Position numbers and translations under genes: made by a program. Under the pieces are notes generated by a model. It had not been told where the DNA came from and did no database searches. It was given only the letters and a program-made list of their open reading frames with translations. Shown in pieces: positions 8,092-16,914 of a stretch of DNA of 64,000 nucleotides; the stretch's first letter is position 1, and each line of letters opens with the position of its first letter. The stretch comes from Verrucomicrobiota bacterium (GTDB lineage: Bacteria; Verrucomicrobiota; Kiritimatiellia; SS1-B-03-39; UBA6053), in contig JAFIGC010000006.1 of assembly GCA_020831635.1 (NCBI GenBank), forward strand, positions 1 through 64,000. Direction: 5' to 3'.

Positions 8092-9379
8092 TTTACTTAA
8101 CCAATGTGATCTTGACCGAATGATCGGTTCATCAGGGGCCATCAAGGATCTTATTAAATTCCCAAGGTCCCCCCTTGACCTTCCCCTTCATGTCGTAACC
8201 GCCAGAGTGCAAGACGAATTCGAGGGGCAGCTCTCCGAGTCGGTTGCGCGTTGCGTGGCCAGCGGCGTGTCTGACGATCCCCAGATTGCCTATGCGGCGG
8301 CCATCGGCGAGGCATGGGAACGAATAGCCTTTGTTCAGCACCATGAACGGTTGAAACACGCGCCTGCCAAGCCTCCCTCTCCACAAGGGCTTCCTGCCGA
8401 CAGTTTCTTTGAACTCCCGTTTCTTCTTGATGCGGGCGTGAATCGCCATAAATGGGCGGAACAAGCCTCGACGGGACCGTGTAAAACGGTGACATACCAT
8501 GAGATCCTGCGTGGTAAAAAGGTAAAGCCATGCGAGTTGCCTGCCTGGGTGGCCGTGCCTGGAGCAGAAAGCACCTTGTTTGAAACAACAAACGGTTTGG
8601 CATGTGGTCACAAGTTTGACGTAGCATTGGATCGCGCGGTGCGAGAAGTCGTAGAGCGGGATTCCTTGATGCTTGTTTGGCTCACGAGATGCGGCGGCAC
8701 CCGTGTATCCCCCTCAAGGCTTCTCACGCCAGGTCAAGTCACGCAAATCACACGCCTGACAGACATGGGCATTCAGTTTCGGTTGCGCGATATTTCCTCT
8801 GTGCGGGGCATCCACGTCATGCTCGCTGTTGTCTTTGCCCGCTTTCCAAACAATCGCGTTGGAATTGCTTTCGGCGCCGGGGCGCATCGCCTTCAACACT
8901 TGGCCGCGCGCCACGCCTTTCGCGAGGCAGGACTTAGCTGGCGTGGCGTGGCGTGGCGAACACTCAACCGCGAACGCCCGGAGCCAACGACAACAGTACC
9001 CAACAGCTTTGCGCAACATGCCGAGTATTACTCAAGCTGGGACAGAATGCATCTACTCGACTTTCTGCTTGACGATGACCCGATCATTGAGGAAGAAGAG
9101 CCCTTGCGTGCCCCAAAAGCAGCGCTCAATCCTGACGCGGGCCACATCAATATGCTACTTTCACAGGGGAAGCGCATATTTGCTTTGGATATCACGCCTC
9201 AACAGGCCGCCGAGACCGGACTCGTGGTCGTGCAAGCGGTTATTCCCGGTCTGGTGCCGCTTTACATCTCCGATCGCTGCGCCGATCAACTGGCCCTGGA
9301 ACGATTACCGACCACCATTGGCGGAAGGTTACAAGATCGCCCCGAATCCCTCAATACGCGAATTCACCCTTGGCCCTAA
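8084..9379 (+). CDS. YcaO-domain cyclodehydratase of the TOMM cluster
   Basis: A 431-residue YcaO enzyme. The family uses ATP to activate backbone amides so that Cys/Ser/Thr side chains cyclise to azolines. ATP/Mg-binding motifs are visible: GEAWER at 75-80, TTNGLACGH at 168-176 and REVVERD at 187-193. The C-terminus is IHPWP, a proline-rich ending like the PxPxP tail important for activity in azoline-forming YcaO proteins. That tail, together with the adjacent E1-like partner and SagB homologue, identifies it as a RiPP cyclodehydratase rather than the ribosomal-protein-modifying YcaO. It overlaps the upstream gene and lies 12 bp before the dehydrogenase. Confidence 0.9.
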   Translation: MADLLNQCDLDRMIGSSGAIKDLIKFPRSPLDLPLHVVTARVQDEFEGQLSESVARCVASGVSDDPQIAYAAAIGEAWERIAFVQHHERLKHAPAKPPSPQGLPADSFFELPFLLDAGVNRHKWAEQASTGPCKTVTYHEILRGKKVKPCELPAWVAVPGAESTLFETTNGLACGHKFDVALDRAVREVVERDSLMLVWLTRCGGTRVSPSRLLTPGQVTQITRLTDMGIQFRLRDISSVRGIHVMLAVVFARFPNNRVGIAFGAGAHRLQHLAARHAFREAGLSWRGVAWRTLNRERPEPTTTVPNSFAQHAEYYSSWDRMHLLDFLLDDDPIIEEEEPLRAPKAALNPDAGHINMLLSQGKRIFALDITPQQAAETGLVVVQAVIPGLVPLYISDRCADQLALERLPTTIGGRLQDRPESLNTRIHPWP

Positions 9380-9391
9380 GATGGTTACATC

Positions 9392-10294
9392 ATGAATGAT
9401 CTCGCATCAATATTCCTACCCCAGTCCGATAAGCAAGATGCACTGTGGGAATTGTATAACACGAACACCAAGCTTTCTCCAGCGCACATGCCACCTGTCT
9501 CCGCGGAAGCAGATCCTATTGCTCAACTCAACGAAGCCATCCGCAAGCTCACCATTGAGGAAATTGAGGCTGCGGTGGGTTCGGGTGGGAAACGCTATCC
9601 TACAAGCGAAACGCTCGCCTTGCCGGAAGCGTTTCCGGCGGCAATCAACAAGCCATTCGGAAACATTCTGGAGTCCCGCATCAGCGAGCGGGAGTTTGCT
9701 ATTTCCCCTCTCTCGATCAAAACAATCTCGGGACTTTGCCGAATTGCATGCGGAATAAAGCCTAGTCATGTGCGCACAGAAGAAACCCCGACCTCGCGTT
9801 ACGTGCCTTCCGCAGGTGCGCTGTATCCCTTGGAACTGTACCTTTTCTCGGCCCAACCGCTCACAAAGCGCGGCAAGGGGGATGGCGGGGCTGAAATCTG
9901 GCATTACGAGCCCCAGCAGCACAATTTAGAGAGAATCGTCCGTTGCGATCTTGAAAGAATAGCGGATTGTTTCCAGACTTGGCCGGAACAATTCCCGCCT
10001 ATAACTGCTGTGATTACCGGTGTTCCCAAGCGCCAGAGCTGGAAATACGGGGCTCGGGCTTATCGGTACACGGTGATGGAGGCGGGGCATGCCGTGCAAA
10101 ACATCCTGCTTGGCGCCACAGCCATGAACTTGTCAGCGTGCCCTGTTGTGGGGTTTTATGATGATCGAATTCATGATTTGCTCGATATTGACGGCGTGAG
10201 CGAAATCGCGCTATACACAGTATGGATGGGTGAACGTCCGAAACAATTAAGAAGCGTTGAATCCAACCAAAGGAAAACAAGAAATGAACAGTAA
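9392..10294 (+). CDS. SagB-type FMN-dependent azoline dehydrogenase
   Basis: A 300-residue nitroreductase-fold protein of the SagB/thiazole dehydrogenase group, which oxidises azolines to aromatic azoles. Typical features are the phosphate-binding Arg region (SRISEREF), the PSAGALYPLELYL block near residue 138, the helix YRYTVMEAGHAVQNILLGA near 227 and the closing LYTVWMGERP. It completes the minimal modification set with the E1-like partner and YcaO. The expected product is therefore an oxidised thiazole/oxazole peptide. The ATG lies 12 bp after the YcaO stop. Its 3' end overlaps the start of the substrate-binding-protein gene by 11 bp. Confidence 0.88.
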   Translation: MNDLASIFLPQSDKQDALWELYNTNTKLSPAHMPPVSAEADPIAQLNEAIRKLTIEEIEAAVGSGGKRYPTSETLALPEAFPAAINKPFGNILESRISEREFAISPLSIKTISGLCRIACGIKPSHVRTEETPTSRYVPSAGALYPLELYLFSAQPLTKRGKGDGGAEIWHYEPQQHNLERIVRCDLERIADCFQTWPEQFPPITAVITGVPKRQSWKYGARAYRYTVMEAGHAVQNILLGATAMNLSACPVVGFYDDRIHDLLDIDGVSEIALYTVWMGERPKQLRSVESNQRKTRNEQ

Positions 10295-11414
10295 GCTACG
10301 CGTAGGTATTGGTGCTGCGTTCGCAGTAATCATTGTGGCGGCGATTTGGTTTGTCAACCAAAAGCCCGGCACGTCAGACGACCTAAAGGTGGGTGTGATC
10401 CTCCCCTTGACCGGGCAATCAGCCTACATCGGCACCTCCATCAGGAATGGGATGGAGATTGCCATCAACGAGTTCAATGAAAGGGAGGACAAACCTTTTG
10501 ACCTTCGGGTGGATTTCTCTGATACAGGCGGACAGCCTGGCAGGGCAGTCACTGCGTGGCGATCCATGATGGCCTCGCTGAATCCCCAGGCCTTCATTGC
10601 CGTGCAGGAAGGTGTGAAGGGGCTATTGCCACTAGCCGCTGCCGACCGCCGCGTTCTTCTGGCCACATCCGTTCCCGATGATGGCATCGCCGGTGTCAAT
10701 CCGTGGGGGTTCCGCTTCTTCATCAACGCCAAGACCGACGCGGGAATGATCGCCAGATACGCGGTCGAAAAGCTGGACAAGCAGCGTTTTGCCATCATCT
10801 ACGTGAACGACAGCATGGGAACGAGTTACCGTGACAACTTCGTTTCCACCGTCAACGATCTGGGGGCTGAAATCGTAACCGCGCAATCCTTTGGTCCTGC
10901 TGATACGGATTTCAGAAGTCAAATAATGCGAGTGCGGCAAGCCAACCCCGATGCCGTCTACTTGGTGGGGTACGGAAAGAGCCTTTCCAGCATCCCCATC
11001 CAACTGCGTGAAAGCGGTGTTGAGGCAACACTGCTCTCCGTGGGCACGATCAGTCAGCCGGATATCATGGATGCAGCCGGAGACGCTGTAGAAGGAACCT
11101 ACTACACCACGAGCGAGTTTTTCACCTTTGCCCCCGAAACACCTGAACTCGCTTCATTCGTAGAGGCCTATCAAGCCAAGTTCGGACAGGTCCCCGTGTT
11201 CTTTGAGGTCTTTGGATACGACTCCCTGCGATTAATCCTACATGCTGCCGAACAGGGAGGATTGGATTCAGATGACATACGCCAGGCTTTGACCGAAGTG
11301 AAAAATCTGGCGCTGGCCGCAGGGAAAGTCACCGTCGGCGAGGATGGCGATGTCCAGTTCCCCGTTGTTGTCAAAATGATCAAAGACGGCCAGTGGGCAC
11401 CGGCGAAACCGTAA
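10284..11414 (+). CDS. Branched-chain amino-acid-type ABC substrate-binding protein, LivK-like
   Basis: A 376-residue periplasmic-binding-protein-fold receptor (peripla_BP_6/LivK type). The mature fold begins LKVGVILPLTGQSAYIGTSI. It includes the family block AIIYVNDSMGTSYRDNF and the late hinge region PVFFEVFGYDSLRLIL. The N-terminus (residues 5-24) is one hydrophobic segment without a lipobox cysteine, so it is either cleaved or kept as a membrane anchor. The ATG at 10284 has AAGGA ten bases upstream and overlaps the SagB-like gene. It serves the LivH/M/GF transporter encoded 4 kb upstream. The RiPP genes sit between the two halves of the transporter, which suggests one uptake unit for one pathway. 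Confidence 0.87.
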   Translation: MNSKLRVGIGAAFAVIIVAAIWFVNQKPGTSDDLKVGVILPLTGQSAYIGTSIRNGMEIAINEFNEREDKPFDLRVDFSDTGGQPGRAVTAWRSMMASLNPQAFIAVQEGVKGLLPLAAADRRVLLATSVPDDGIAGVNPWGFRFFINAKTDAGMIARYAVEKLDKQRFAIIYVNDSMGTSYRDNFVSTVNDLGAEIVTAQSFGPADTDFRSQIMRVRQANPDAVYLVGYGKSLSSIPIQLRESGVEATLLSVGTISQPDIMDAAGDAVEGTYYTTSEFFTFAPETPELASFVEAYQAKFGQVPVFFEVFGYDSLRLILHAAEQGGLDSDDIRQALTEVKNLALAAGKVTVGEDGDVQFPVVVKMIKDGQWAPAKP

Positions 11415-11460
11415 TCTACTGCTAACAAACTAGGTTTTGCCGCAGCATAGAGAATAAACA

Positions 11461-13080
11461 ATGAAAAAGTCCTCAGCGGATAGAATGCTCAACATGTCGC
11501 GTTCAATAATTCGGACGGCTTTAGATGCTGCCCGCCACACAGATCTTGTTTCACAACTGGAACCTTTACTTCGGGATAAATGGTCAAAACTTGATGGTTG
11601 TTCTTTCGCAACAGCTTTCAGATTCTCCAACTCACCAAATTCCCTTGAGCGAATAACACCCTACAATCCGGTGCCAAACCCTTCAGAGGTCAGGTGCTCT
11701 GACCATAAAAAATATCTAAACCTTTACAATGCTTTTACAAGCTTGGCCTTGCCACAAAAAGAAGATATGCCAAAAGGGGCGATGATACCATGGGAAATAT
11801 TCCGTTCTGAAGCAGAACAAAGCGCAATTTATCGGCCCAATATTGTTTGCTTATCCCAAGTTGTTTCTGACTCTTTACCAGCACGGCCACCCCCTTCATC
11901 GAACAACAACCCTTACAATCAATTTATAGTTGAAGACATAACGGATACTGAATTATCGCATCTCATCGAAGAGCCAAAACATGCAATCAATGACTTCTTC
12001 AAAGTATCTGATAATGATAGCATAACTGACACGTCCCTGCGGGTGTTTGGTCTTTGTCCCGCTCGAATCGGTGATAAACTAGCTGTAATCGCAAGGGGAA
12101 CAAAGGAGCGGAAGACAAGTGCCGTTATATATATCATGGGAACGCGAAAGCACTTTCATGATAAAAACCCGAGCTACGACTATGGGCTGATGTTTGGCAT
12201 TAATAATCTTATCGGTTTTGATGATCCTAATGACCTCCAAGTATTGGTAGATAGCGTTTGGGCTGCCTGGAATATAGTCGTTGTACCCATTTATCTACAC
12301 GATCGGGAGTCAAGGTTCAGCAGTCTTGAAGCTGGTCGTGATGTGATACACACGCTCAAAACTGATATTGGACGGAATATCGAGACTCAACTGTATACAA
12401 TCAAAAATAAAATTCTTGAGAATGACTACGAGAATGATCGAAGCGGTCTGGACTCTGACTTTAAGAGAGTTGTCCAAGACCTTTATGTTCATCCTTTTTT
12501 TGCCAGCTTCGTTGCAAGAGAACCTTGTAGAGTAAATAGTATTGAGGAACTCCGTTTAGAATGTGATGTAGAGGAGCAACCCTACGATCCCGTTGATTTT
12601 ATAATAGCATTCATTTCCGATTGTCTAAGAACTGAAGAAAGTTGCAATACAGGAGCTTTTAATCAAGTATCTCCAGATACTGTAGAGAAATCCTATCCCA
12701 TACATTACATTCGTAAAGATTTTCTAAAGCTTGCGTTGAGCGAGATCATCGTCAACATACACCGTTGCGGGGATAAAAACGAAATGGTTAAAATTACTTT
12801 TTCTGAGGATTCTGGCGGGGAATACTTCGATGTTATTATAAAAAACAAGGCGATCCTTTCATACATCCCCGTTCGAATTAGAGAACAGACCGCAACAATT
12901 CCGTGCAAACCGGGGCACGGGTTAAGCGTTGTGCGTGCTTTTTGCAGAGCAACTGGTGGAGACATGCCAGACTTAAGTTGGAATTCTACTGATCACACCA
13001 TTTCAACTACGCTTCGCTTCGGTTTGAATACAGTAACTAGAGCAATTGAGAAAGCGAATGAATCTGGAGAGAGGAAGTAA
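11461..13080 (+). CDS. Divergent sensor histidine kinase
   Basis: A 539-residue soluble protein with the layout of a histidine kinase. The N-terminal half is probably a GAF-like sensor (DGCSFATAFRFSNSPNS; family not certain). An H-box-like DVIHTLKTDIG puts the candidate phospho-His at 297. The C-terminal ATPase domain has an N-box-like ALSEIIVNIHR near 424-434 and a G-box-like KPGHGLSVVRAFCRATGG near 482. Motifs are weak, so catalytic activity is uncertain. Its stop is 3 bp before the next, receiver-like gene, a typical kinase-regulator pair. Base composition is clearly lower in GC than the flanks (a sampled line has about 37% G+C), suggesting a later acquisition. There are no membrane segments. 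Confidence 0.6.
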   Translation: MKKSSADRMLNMSRSIIRTALDAARHTDLVSQLEPLLRDKWSKLDGCSFATAFRFSNSPNSLERITPYNPVPNPSEVRCSDHKKYLNLYNAFTSLALPQKEDMPKGAMIPWEIFRSEAEQSAIYRPNIVCLSQVVSDSLPARPPPSSNNNPYNQFIVEDITDTELSHLIEEPKHAINDFFKVSDNDSITDTSLRVFGLCPARIGDKLAVIARGTKERKTSAVIYIMGTRKHFHDKNPSYDYGLMFGINNLIGFDDPNDLQVLVDSVWAAWNIVVVPIYLHDRESRFSSLEAGRDVIHTLKTDIGRNIETQLYTIKNKILENDYENDRSGLDSDFKRVVQDLYVHPFFASFVAREPCRVNSIEELRLECDVEEQPYDPVDFIIAFISDCLRTEESCNTGAFNQVSPDTVEKSYPIHYIRKDFLKLALSEIIVNIHRCGDKNEMVKITFSEDSGGEYFDVIIKNKAILSYIPVRIREQTATIPCKPGHGLSVVRAFCRATGGDMPDLSWNSTDHTISTTLRFGLNTVTRAIEKANESGERK

Positions 13081-13083
13081 TTC

Positions 13084-14691
13084 ATGAACAAACAGCGTGT
13101 GCCTAAAGTTACAAATGAAGTACTACCTGTGATTGAAATCCAACGATCAGGGGTTCCAGAAGAATGGCGTCCCTCTTTGCGAATCCTCCTCTTCGACGAT
13201 CAGTATGAACAAAAGCAAATAATCGAAGAGCTTAATGAGTGTTTCGGTATGTTTTGCCATTGTGACAAACACAGTGTTGATAATTTAGTGAATGATGGAA
13301 ATGGTCCAAAGCTTGATTACGAAATTTACGCTTATAAGGATGTAGGAGTCGAAATTGTTTTATGCAATGGCTTCACCCAATCCTTATCTCTCATAGGTGA
13401 ACACTTTGATATACTACTTTTGGACATAGACTTTTCAAATGATAAGTCGATGAAATTGGACTTTAAAAACGAAACCCATCTCGGAGGCATATTATTTGGT
13501 TTTTGCTATATGGGGCAAACTACGATATGTCAAATCTTCACTGCTCAGCATAGTGACGTAAGGCGAAACAACATAGACTATTGGTATCTGGATCAAGCTA
13601 CCAGCATATCTAAAAGGCGTGGATTGCAGATTCTACCACAGTTGTACATTGAGGTGGTAGAGAAGAAAAGGCTGGCTTATGTTTTGCGCAAATCTTTCAG
13701 GCGGTGGTGTACAGAGATTCTACCATCATTGAATCCAAACAAGGTTGATTTATTGAAGTTGGTAGATGGGGTGCTGTCTAAGAAACCAGAGGGATATATA
13801 GAATTCTCGATTAAACTGCGATCCAATGAAAAGCGCAAAAAAGCGTGCAAGAGTGTTTTGCCAGGAAAACTGTTCGCATCATTATTGACATACGATGGTT
13901 CTGATCTATCAGAGGATTCGAAAACGCTAGTTAATAATCTTGCAAGACAAATTTGCGGGCATCAGTTTGTATACAGCATATTTTGCAAACCAATACATGT
14001 AAGCCAAATGATACCTGATGACATCAATTTGCTGCTAAATAGACAACCTGGTTGCAAAAACATGACAGAAAAAGGTATAAATGACTGGCATTTAAAATTG
14101 GAGCAGGCCTGCCAACTATTTGAAGTGAATTACGAAGAATTTGTTGCATTGCTTAAAGCTGACATCAACAATTGTTGTCGATCACACACAAGAATTGATA
14201 TCTGTAAGGCACTTGGAATCGTCAGTTCACCGACCAACGCAACTGAACCTGCCTGGGAGCCTGTCTTACATGGAATATTTAGAGATTCTCAAATTTGGGG
14301 TCAACAATTCAGAAGAATATGCAAGGATCTACTCATATCAAAAGACAATGAATCTGCTCCACAAAATACGGATCCCGATTTTCATTTGAAATATGAATTG
14401 TTGAATGAATGTGGTGTTGTTAGATCTGGTTCCGAGGAGCCTTGGGCGCGAAGAATTCTTATATGGGGGGATCGTTCAGATTGTGGTTACCTAAGCAAGT
14501 CGGCGAACGGGGGGTCATGGTCTGATCTTATTTCAATTTGCCAGCTCGCCCGTATAGCATCATCAGTATGTATCATTGGTTCTCATGGTTCTGTCAATAT
14601 GATCACGGAACAGCGAGATGGTAGCCTTACAAGCGACATGGTGACGCTTGAGATTATTGTTCATCAACCGCCAACAAGCAGTAGTTCTTAA
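13084..14691 (+). CDS. Receiver-domain-like protein paired with the histidine kinase
   Basis: A 535-residue protein. The N-terminal 180 residues resemble a response-regulator receiver: acidic pair in SLRILLFDDQYEQ, candidate phospho-Asp in HFDILLLDIDFSND near residue 114, and a following QIFTAQHS strand at the usual Thr/Ser position. A long insertion between the first two strands is atypical. The remaining 350 residues match nothing I know. The end (RRILIWGDRSDCGYLSKSAN, then SSVCIIGSHGSVNMI) looks alpha/beta. No helix-turn-helix was seen, so the output is unlikely to be direct DNA binding. It starts 3 bp after the kinase gene and shares its low GC. The ATG is preceded by GGAAGT rather than a strong ribosome site. 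Confidence 0.55.
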   Translation: MNKQRVPKVTNEVLPVIEIQRSGVPEEWRPSLRILLFDDQYEQKQIIEELNECFGMFCHCDKHSVDNLVNDGNGPKLDYEIYAYKDVGVEIVLCNGFTQSLSLIGEHFDILLLDIDFSNDKSMKLDFKNETHLGGILFGFCYMGQTTICQIFTAQHSDVRRNNIDYWYLDQATSISKRRGLQILPQLYIEVVEKKRLAYVLRKSFRRWCTEILPSLNPNKVDLLKLVDGVLSKKPEGYIEFSIKLRSNEKRKKACKSVLPGKLFASLLTYDGSDLSEDSKTLVNNLARQICGHQFVYSIFCKPIHVSQMIPDDINLLLNRQPGCKNMTEKGINDWHLKLEQACQLFEVNYEEFVALLKADINNCCRSHTRIDICKALGIVSSPTNATEPAWEPVLHGIFRDSQIWGQQFRRICKDLLISKDNESAPQNTDPDFHLKYELLNECGVVRSGSEEPWARRILIWGDRSDCGYLSKSANGGSWSDLISICQLARIASSVCIIGSHGSVNMITEQRDGSLTSDMVTLEIIVHQPPTSSSS

Positions 14692-14723
14692 TGCGAATTT
14701 CTCATTATTAATTAATATACACA

Positions 14724-15623
14724 ATGAAAATTGACCCATACACAAGACATTACGGGTTTTGGTCTAAGCAGGATCAGAAACGACTCATAAAATCGGTGGT
14801 AGCGGTTGGTGGGGTTGGTGGAGTCGGGGCAGCCCAAGCATTGATGCTGGCAAAATCAGGGGTTGGCTGCATTCGCATTGCAGACAGGGATCAATATCAA
14901 CAAGAAAATGTTGTCGAACAGGCTTTTGCAACCTGGGACACGATTGGTAGACCAAAGGTTCAGGTGGCCGCAAAAGAAATGAAAAGGCATAGCCAGCATT
15001 TGTCAGTCCAAACCATTCAGGGTGATTTGGCAAATGCTGATGCCGCAAATGAATTGGTTCGAGGGGCTGACATACTGTTTTCGGGGGTTGATAATCCGGA
15101 GGCTCGCATTGCTCTTGGACGTGCGGCGTTGAAAGCAAAAATTCCTTTTGTTGTTGGGGCCAATGTAGGATGGACTGTATTTGCTACGATTTACCAACCT
15201 GATCTAAAGGGCTACGCAGCTGCATTTGAGAGTATTGAAAATTTATCCAGAGATGAGTTGGGCTTTCCCATTATGGAAGACCCTGCTACTAGAGAACTTG
15301 TGTACCTTCAATGGCGCGTCTTTACGGTGGCTTTTTCTGGTTTTAGGGATGCAGAATTGCGTCGTTTTATTCGGGGTGATATGTCGCACTTCGCATATAC
15401 GGCTGGCCCGGCCTTTACTGCCGCAAGTATAACGGTTATGGAAGGTCTTAAGTCTCTCCTCGGTGCCGGAGTGTCCGTTGTTTATCCGAATGTTAGAATT
15501 TTGGATCTCGCTGCAGCACAAGAACTTTCATCAGCCGAAGTACGTTCGCGTTATAATGCCGTAGCGAGAGCTTGGAATAGCGGCCCGAAAGCCATACTGG
15601 AGGCGATTCATCATGCAAGATAG
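14724..15623 (+). CDS. ThiF/MoeB/E1-like adenylyltransferase homologue
   Basis: A 299-residue Rossmann-fold protein of the E1-like superfamily. The nucleotide loop is VGGVGGVGAAQA near residue 30, followed by the acidic motif IRIADRDQY and the family-type linker ENVVEQ...IGRPKVQVAAKEM. A later conserved block is DILFSGVDNPEARIALGRAA. The usual NxxRQ arginine is replaced (ENVVEQ). The zinc CxxC pairs and a catalytic cysteine are not apparent. It may adenylate a C-terminus without forming a thioester, or only bind nucleotide. No ubiquitin-like, E2-like or JAB gene is nearby, but a RiPP pathway lies upstream in the same operon. It overlaps the next gene by 11 bp. Confidence 0.72.
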   Translation: MKIDPYTRHYGFWSKQDQKRLIKSVVAVGGVGGVGAAQALMLAKSGVGCIRIADRDQYQQENVVEQAFATWDTIGRPKVQVAAKEMKRHSQHLSVQTIQGDLANADAANELVRGADILFSGVDNPEARIALGRAALKAKIPFVVGANVGWTVFATIYQPDLKGYAAAFESIENLSRDELGFPIMEDPATRELVYLQWRVFTVAFSGFRDAELRRFIRGDMSHFAYTAGPAFTAASITVMEGLKSLLGAGVSVVYPNVRILDLAAAQELSSAEVRSRYNAVARAWNSGPKAILEAIHHAR

Positions 15624-16404
15624 TCCTGAGCTTTTTTATTTCACAAGGAACATGCGAGCCGACTTAAAAGAATCGCTCGATAAGCTGCTTGAGTCTAAAG
15701 GGGCACGATATCTAACCGATCCAATTATAAAGATGAAGCCTGCTAATACCCGCCGAGTTGTGATTGCGCATAAATCAGCTCTTTTGGATGCAATGGGGCA
15801 GGACGCGCAGGCGATGCTTGGCTCGATTGATTGCGATCTACTTATTTTGCTCGTAGAAGGATTCCCTGGATGCATTGTAGAGAATGATGATGATGTCTGC
15901 AGCACAATGAACACGGTTCGATGGCGGGCTGGCTCCGAGTATGTTAGAGACCATGTTGATAATTTAATCCTTTTCTTGACGAAATCCGGGGAGTTGAGAC
16001 AGTTAAACCCCAGTGGATGGCTGCCAAAGAATCCATTCAATCTGCTTGGGCTGTATATCCTTTGTCAGGGGTACCTTGCTGTTCTAGCCAATCAGCCTGA
16101 TTCCAACCTCAATTTATCGAGGCTACAGGCATGGGCCTGTTCAGATATCTCTTATTCGGATTCTCAAATGAAGGAGGTGCAATCTCCTAGCTACTGGAGC
16201 ATTTGGGGAGCGGATGATCCTTTCGATGTGTTACGAACCGAATGGGATTGCAGCGGAACGTCAGAACCCTTTTCTATCGTTTCAGGTTTGATGACCTTAA
16301 TCAAAGAAAAGGAGAGCATTAGTGATCACAACCTCGTCATAAAAGTCCATGACACAATTCAAACTGTATTAAAAGTGGCTCATGAAAAACGAATGGCAGA
16401 CTGA
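15613..16404 (+). CDS. Hypothetical protein coupled to the E1-like gene
   Basis: I do not recognise this 263-residue protein. It has a mixed alpha/beta look, with an N-terminal stretch RRVVIAHKSALLDAMG, a strand-like DLLILLVEGFPG and a hydrophobic segment NPFNLLGLYILCQGYLAVLA near residue 145 that is more likely a buried helix than a membrane span. No catalytic motif is clear. E1-like proteins are sometimes paired or fused with nitroreductase-like partners, but the similarity here is too weak to claim. The start overlaps the E1-like gene by 11 bp and the end overlaps the next gene by 23 bp, so the three are probably translated together. Confidence 0.6.
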   Translation: MQDSPELFYFTRNMRADLKESLDKLLESKGARYLTDPIIKMKPANTRRVVIAHKSALLDAMGQDAQAMLGSIDCDLLILLVEGFPGCIVENDDDVCSTMNTVRWRAGSEYVRDHVDNLILFLTKSGELRQLNPSGWLPKNPFNLLGLYILCQGYLAVLANQPDSNLNLSRLQAWACSDISYSDSQMKEVQSPSYWSIWGADDPFDVLRTEWDCSGTSEPFSIVSGLMTLIKEKESISDHNLVIKVHDTIQTVLKVAHEKRMAD

Positions 16405-16906
16405 TCGTGGGCAGCTCAACCACAACTGGCTCCAGAATGGGGTGCTGGTGGCGTTGAATCATGCTGAACGAATTGCCTCCGATGGCGTGCGCTCTTCGGT
16501 GGTGCGGCAGACACTGGCAGAGGATATCCAGAGGTGGGATGAACGGCGGATCGAATTGCCGGCATTTCTAGACCGATTCGAGAATGAGATGTCGCCGAAG
16601 GTGTTCTTTGAACGCGCACCATTGTGCCGCTGCTCAGCTGAGACGAAGCAGTGGCTGATTCCGCTGACACACGAACTCTGGCTTGGGCGCGAGAAGGTGC
16701 AGGAGAAGATGGCCGCCGCCAAGCAGGCTTACGAGACCGCTGAACAGAAGTACGAGGTCGTCCATGCCGATCTTGAATCGATGCCAGAGACGCCAACCAT
16801 GGAAGATCTGCAACCATTTGAACGTGTCCTGCGGGAGTTCACAACAGCCTGCGAGTCCCTATCAAAGGCCATCTCGGCCTTCCCACACGAAATCCGCTGC
16901 TGCTAA
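16382..16906 (+). CDS. Hypothetical protein with C-terminal coiled coil
   Basis: I do not recognise this 174-residue hydrophilic protein. The first 95 residues are mixed, and a charged helix follows (EKVQEKMAAAKQAYETAEQK) that is likely a coiled coil, about residues 100-140. The C-terminus carries two adjacent cysteines (EIRCC), with two others in APLCRCSAE near residue 81. The start overlaps the preceding gene and the stop lies 8 bp before the receiver-AAA gene. G+C rises here to the level of the downstream genes, so the low-GC island seems to end around its start. It may be an adaptor between the upstream signalling genes and the AAA proteins, but this is conjecture. Confidence 0.55.
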   Translation: MKNEWQTDRGQLNHNWLQNGVLVALNHAERIASDGVRSSVVRQTLAEDIQRWDERRIELPAFLDRFENEMSPKVFFERAPLCRCSAETKQWLIPLTHELWLGREKVQEKMAAAKQAYETAEQKYEVVHADLESMPETPTMEDLQPFERVLREFTTACESLSKAISAFPHEIRCC

Positions 16907-16914
16907 GGAGAAAG

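Noticed and set aside
14724-16906. CBASS- or Bil-type ubiquitin-like defence operon
   Set aside because: An E1-like gene is present, but no nucleotide cyclase, ubiquitin-like protein, E2 or JAB peptidase was found.
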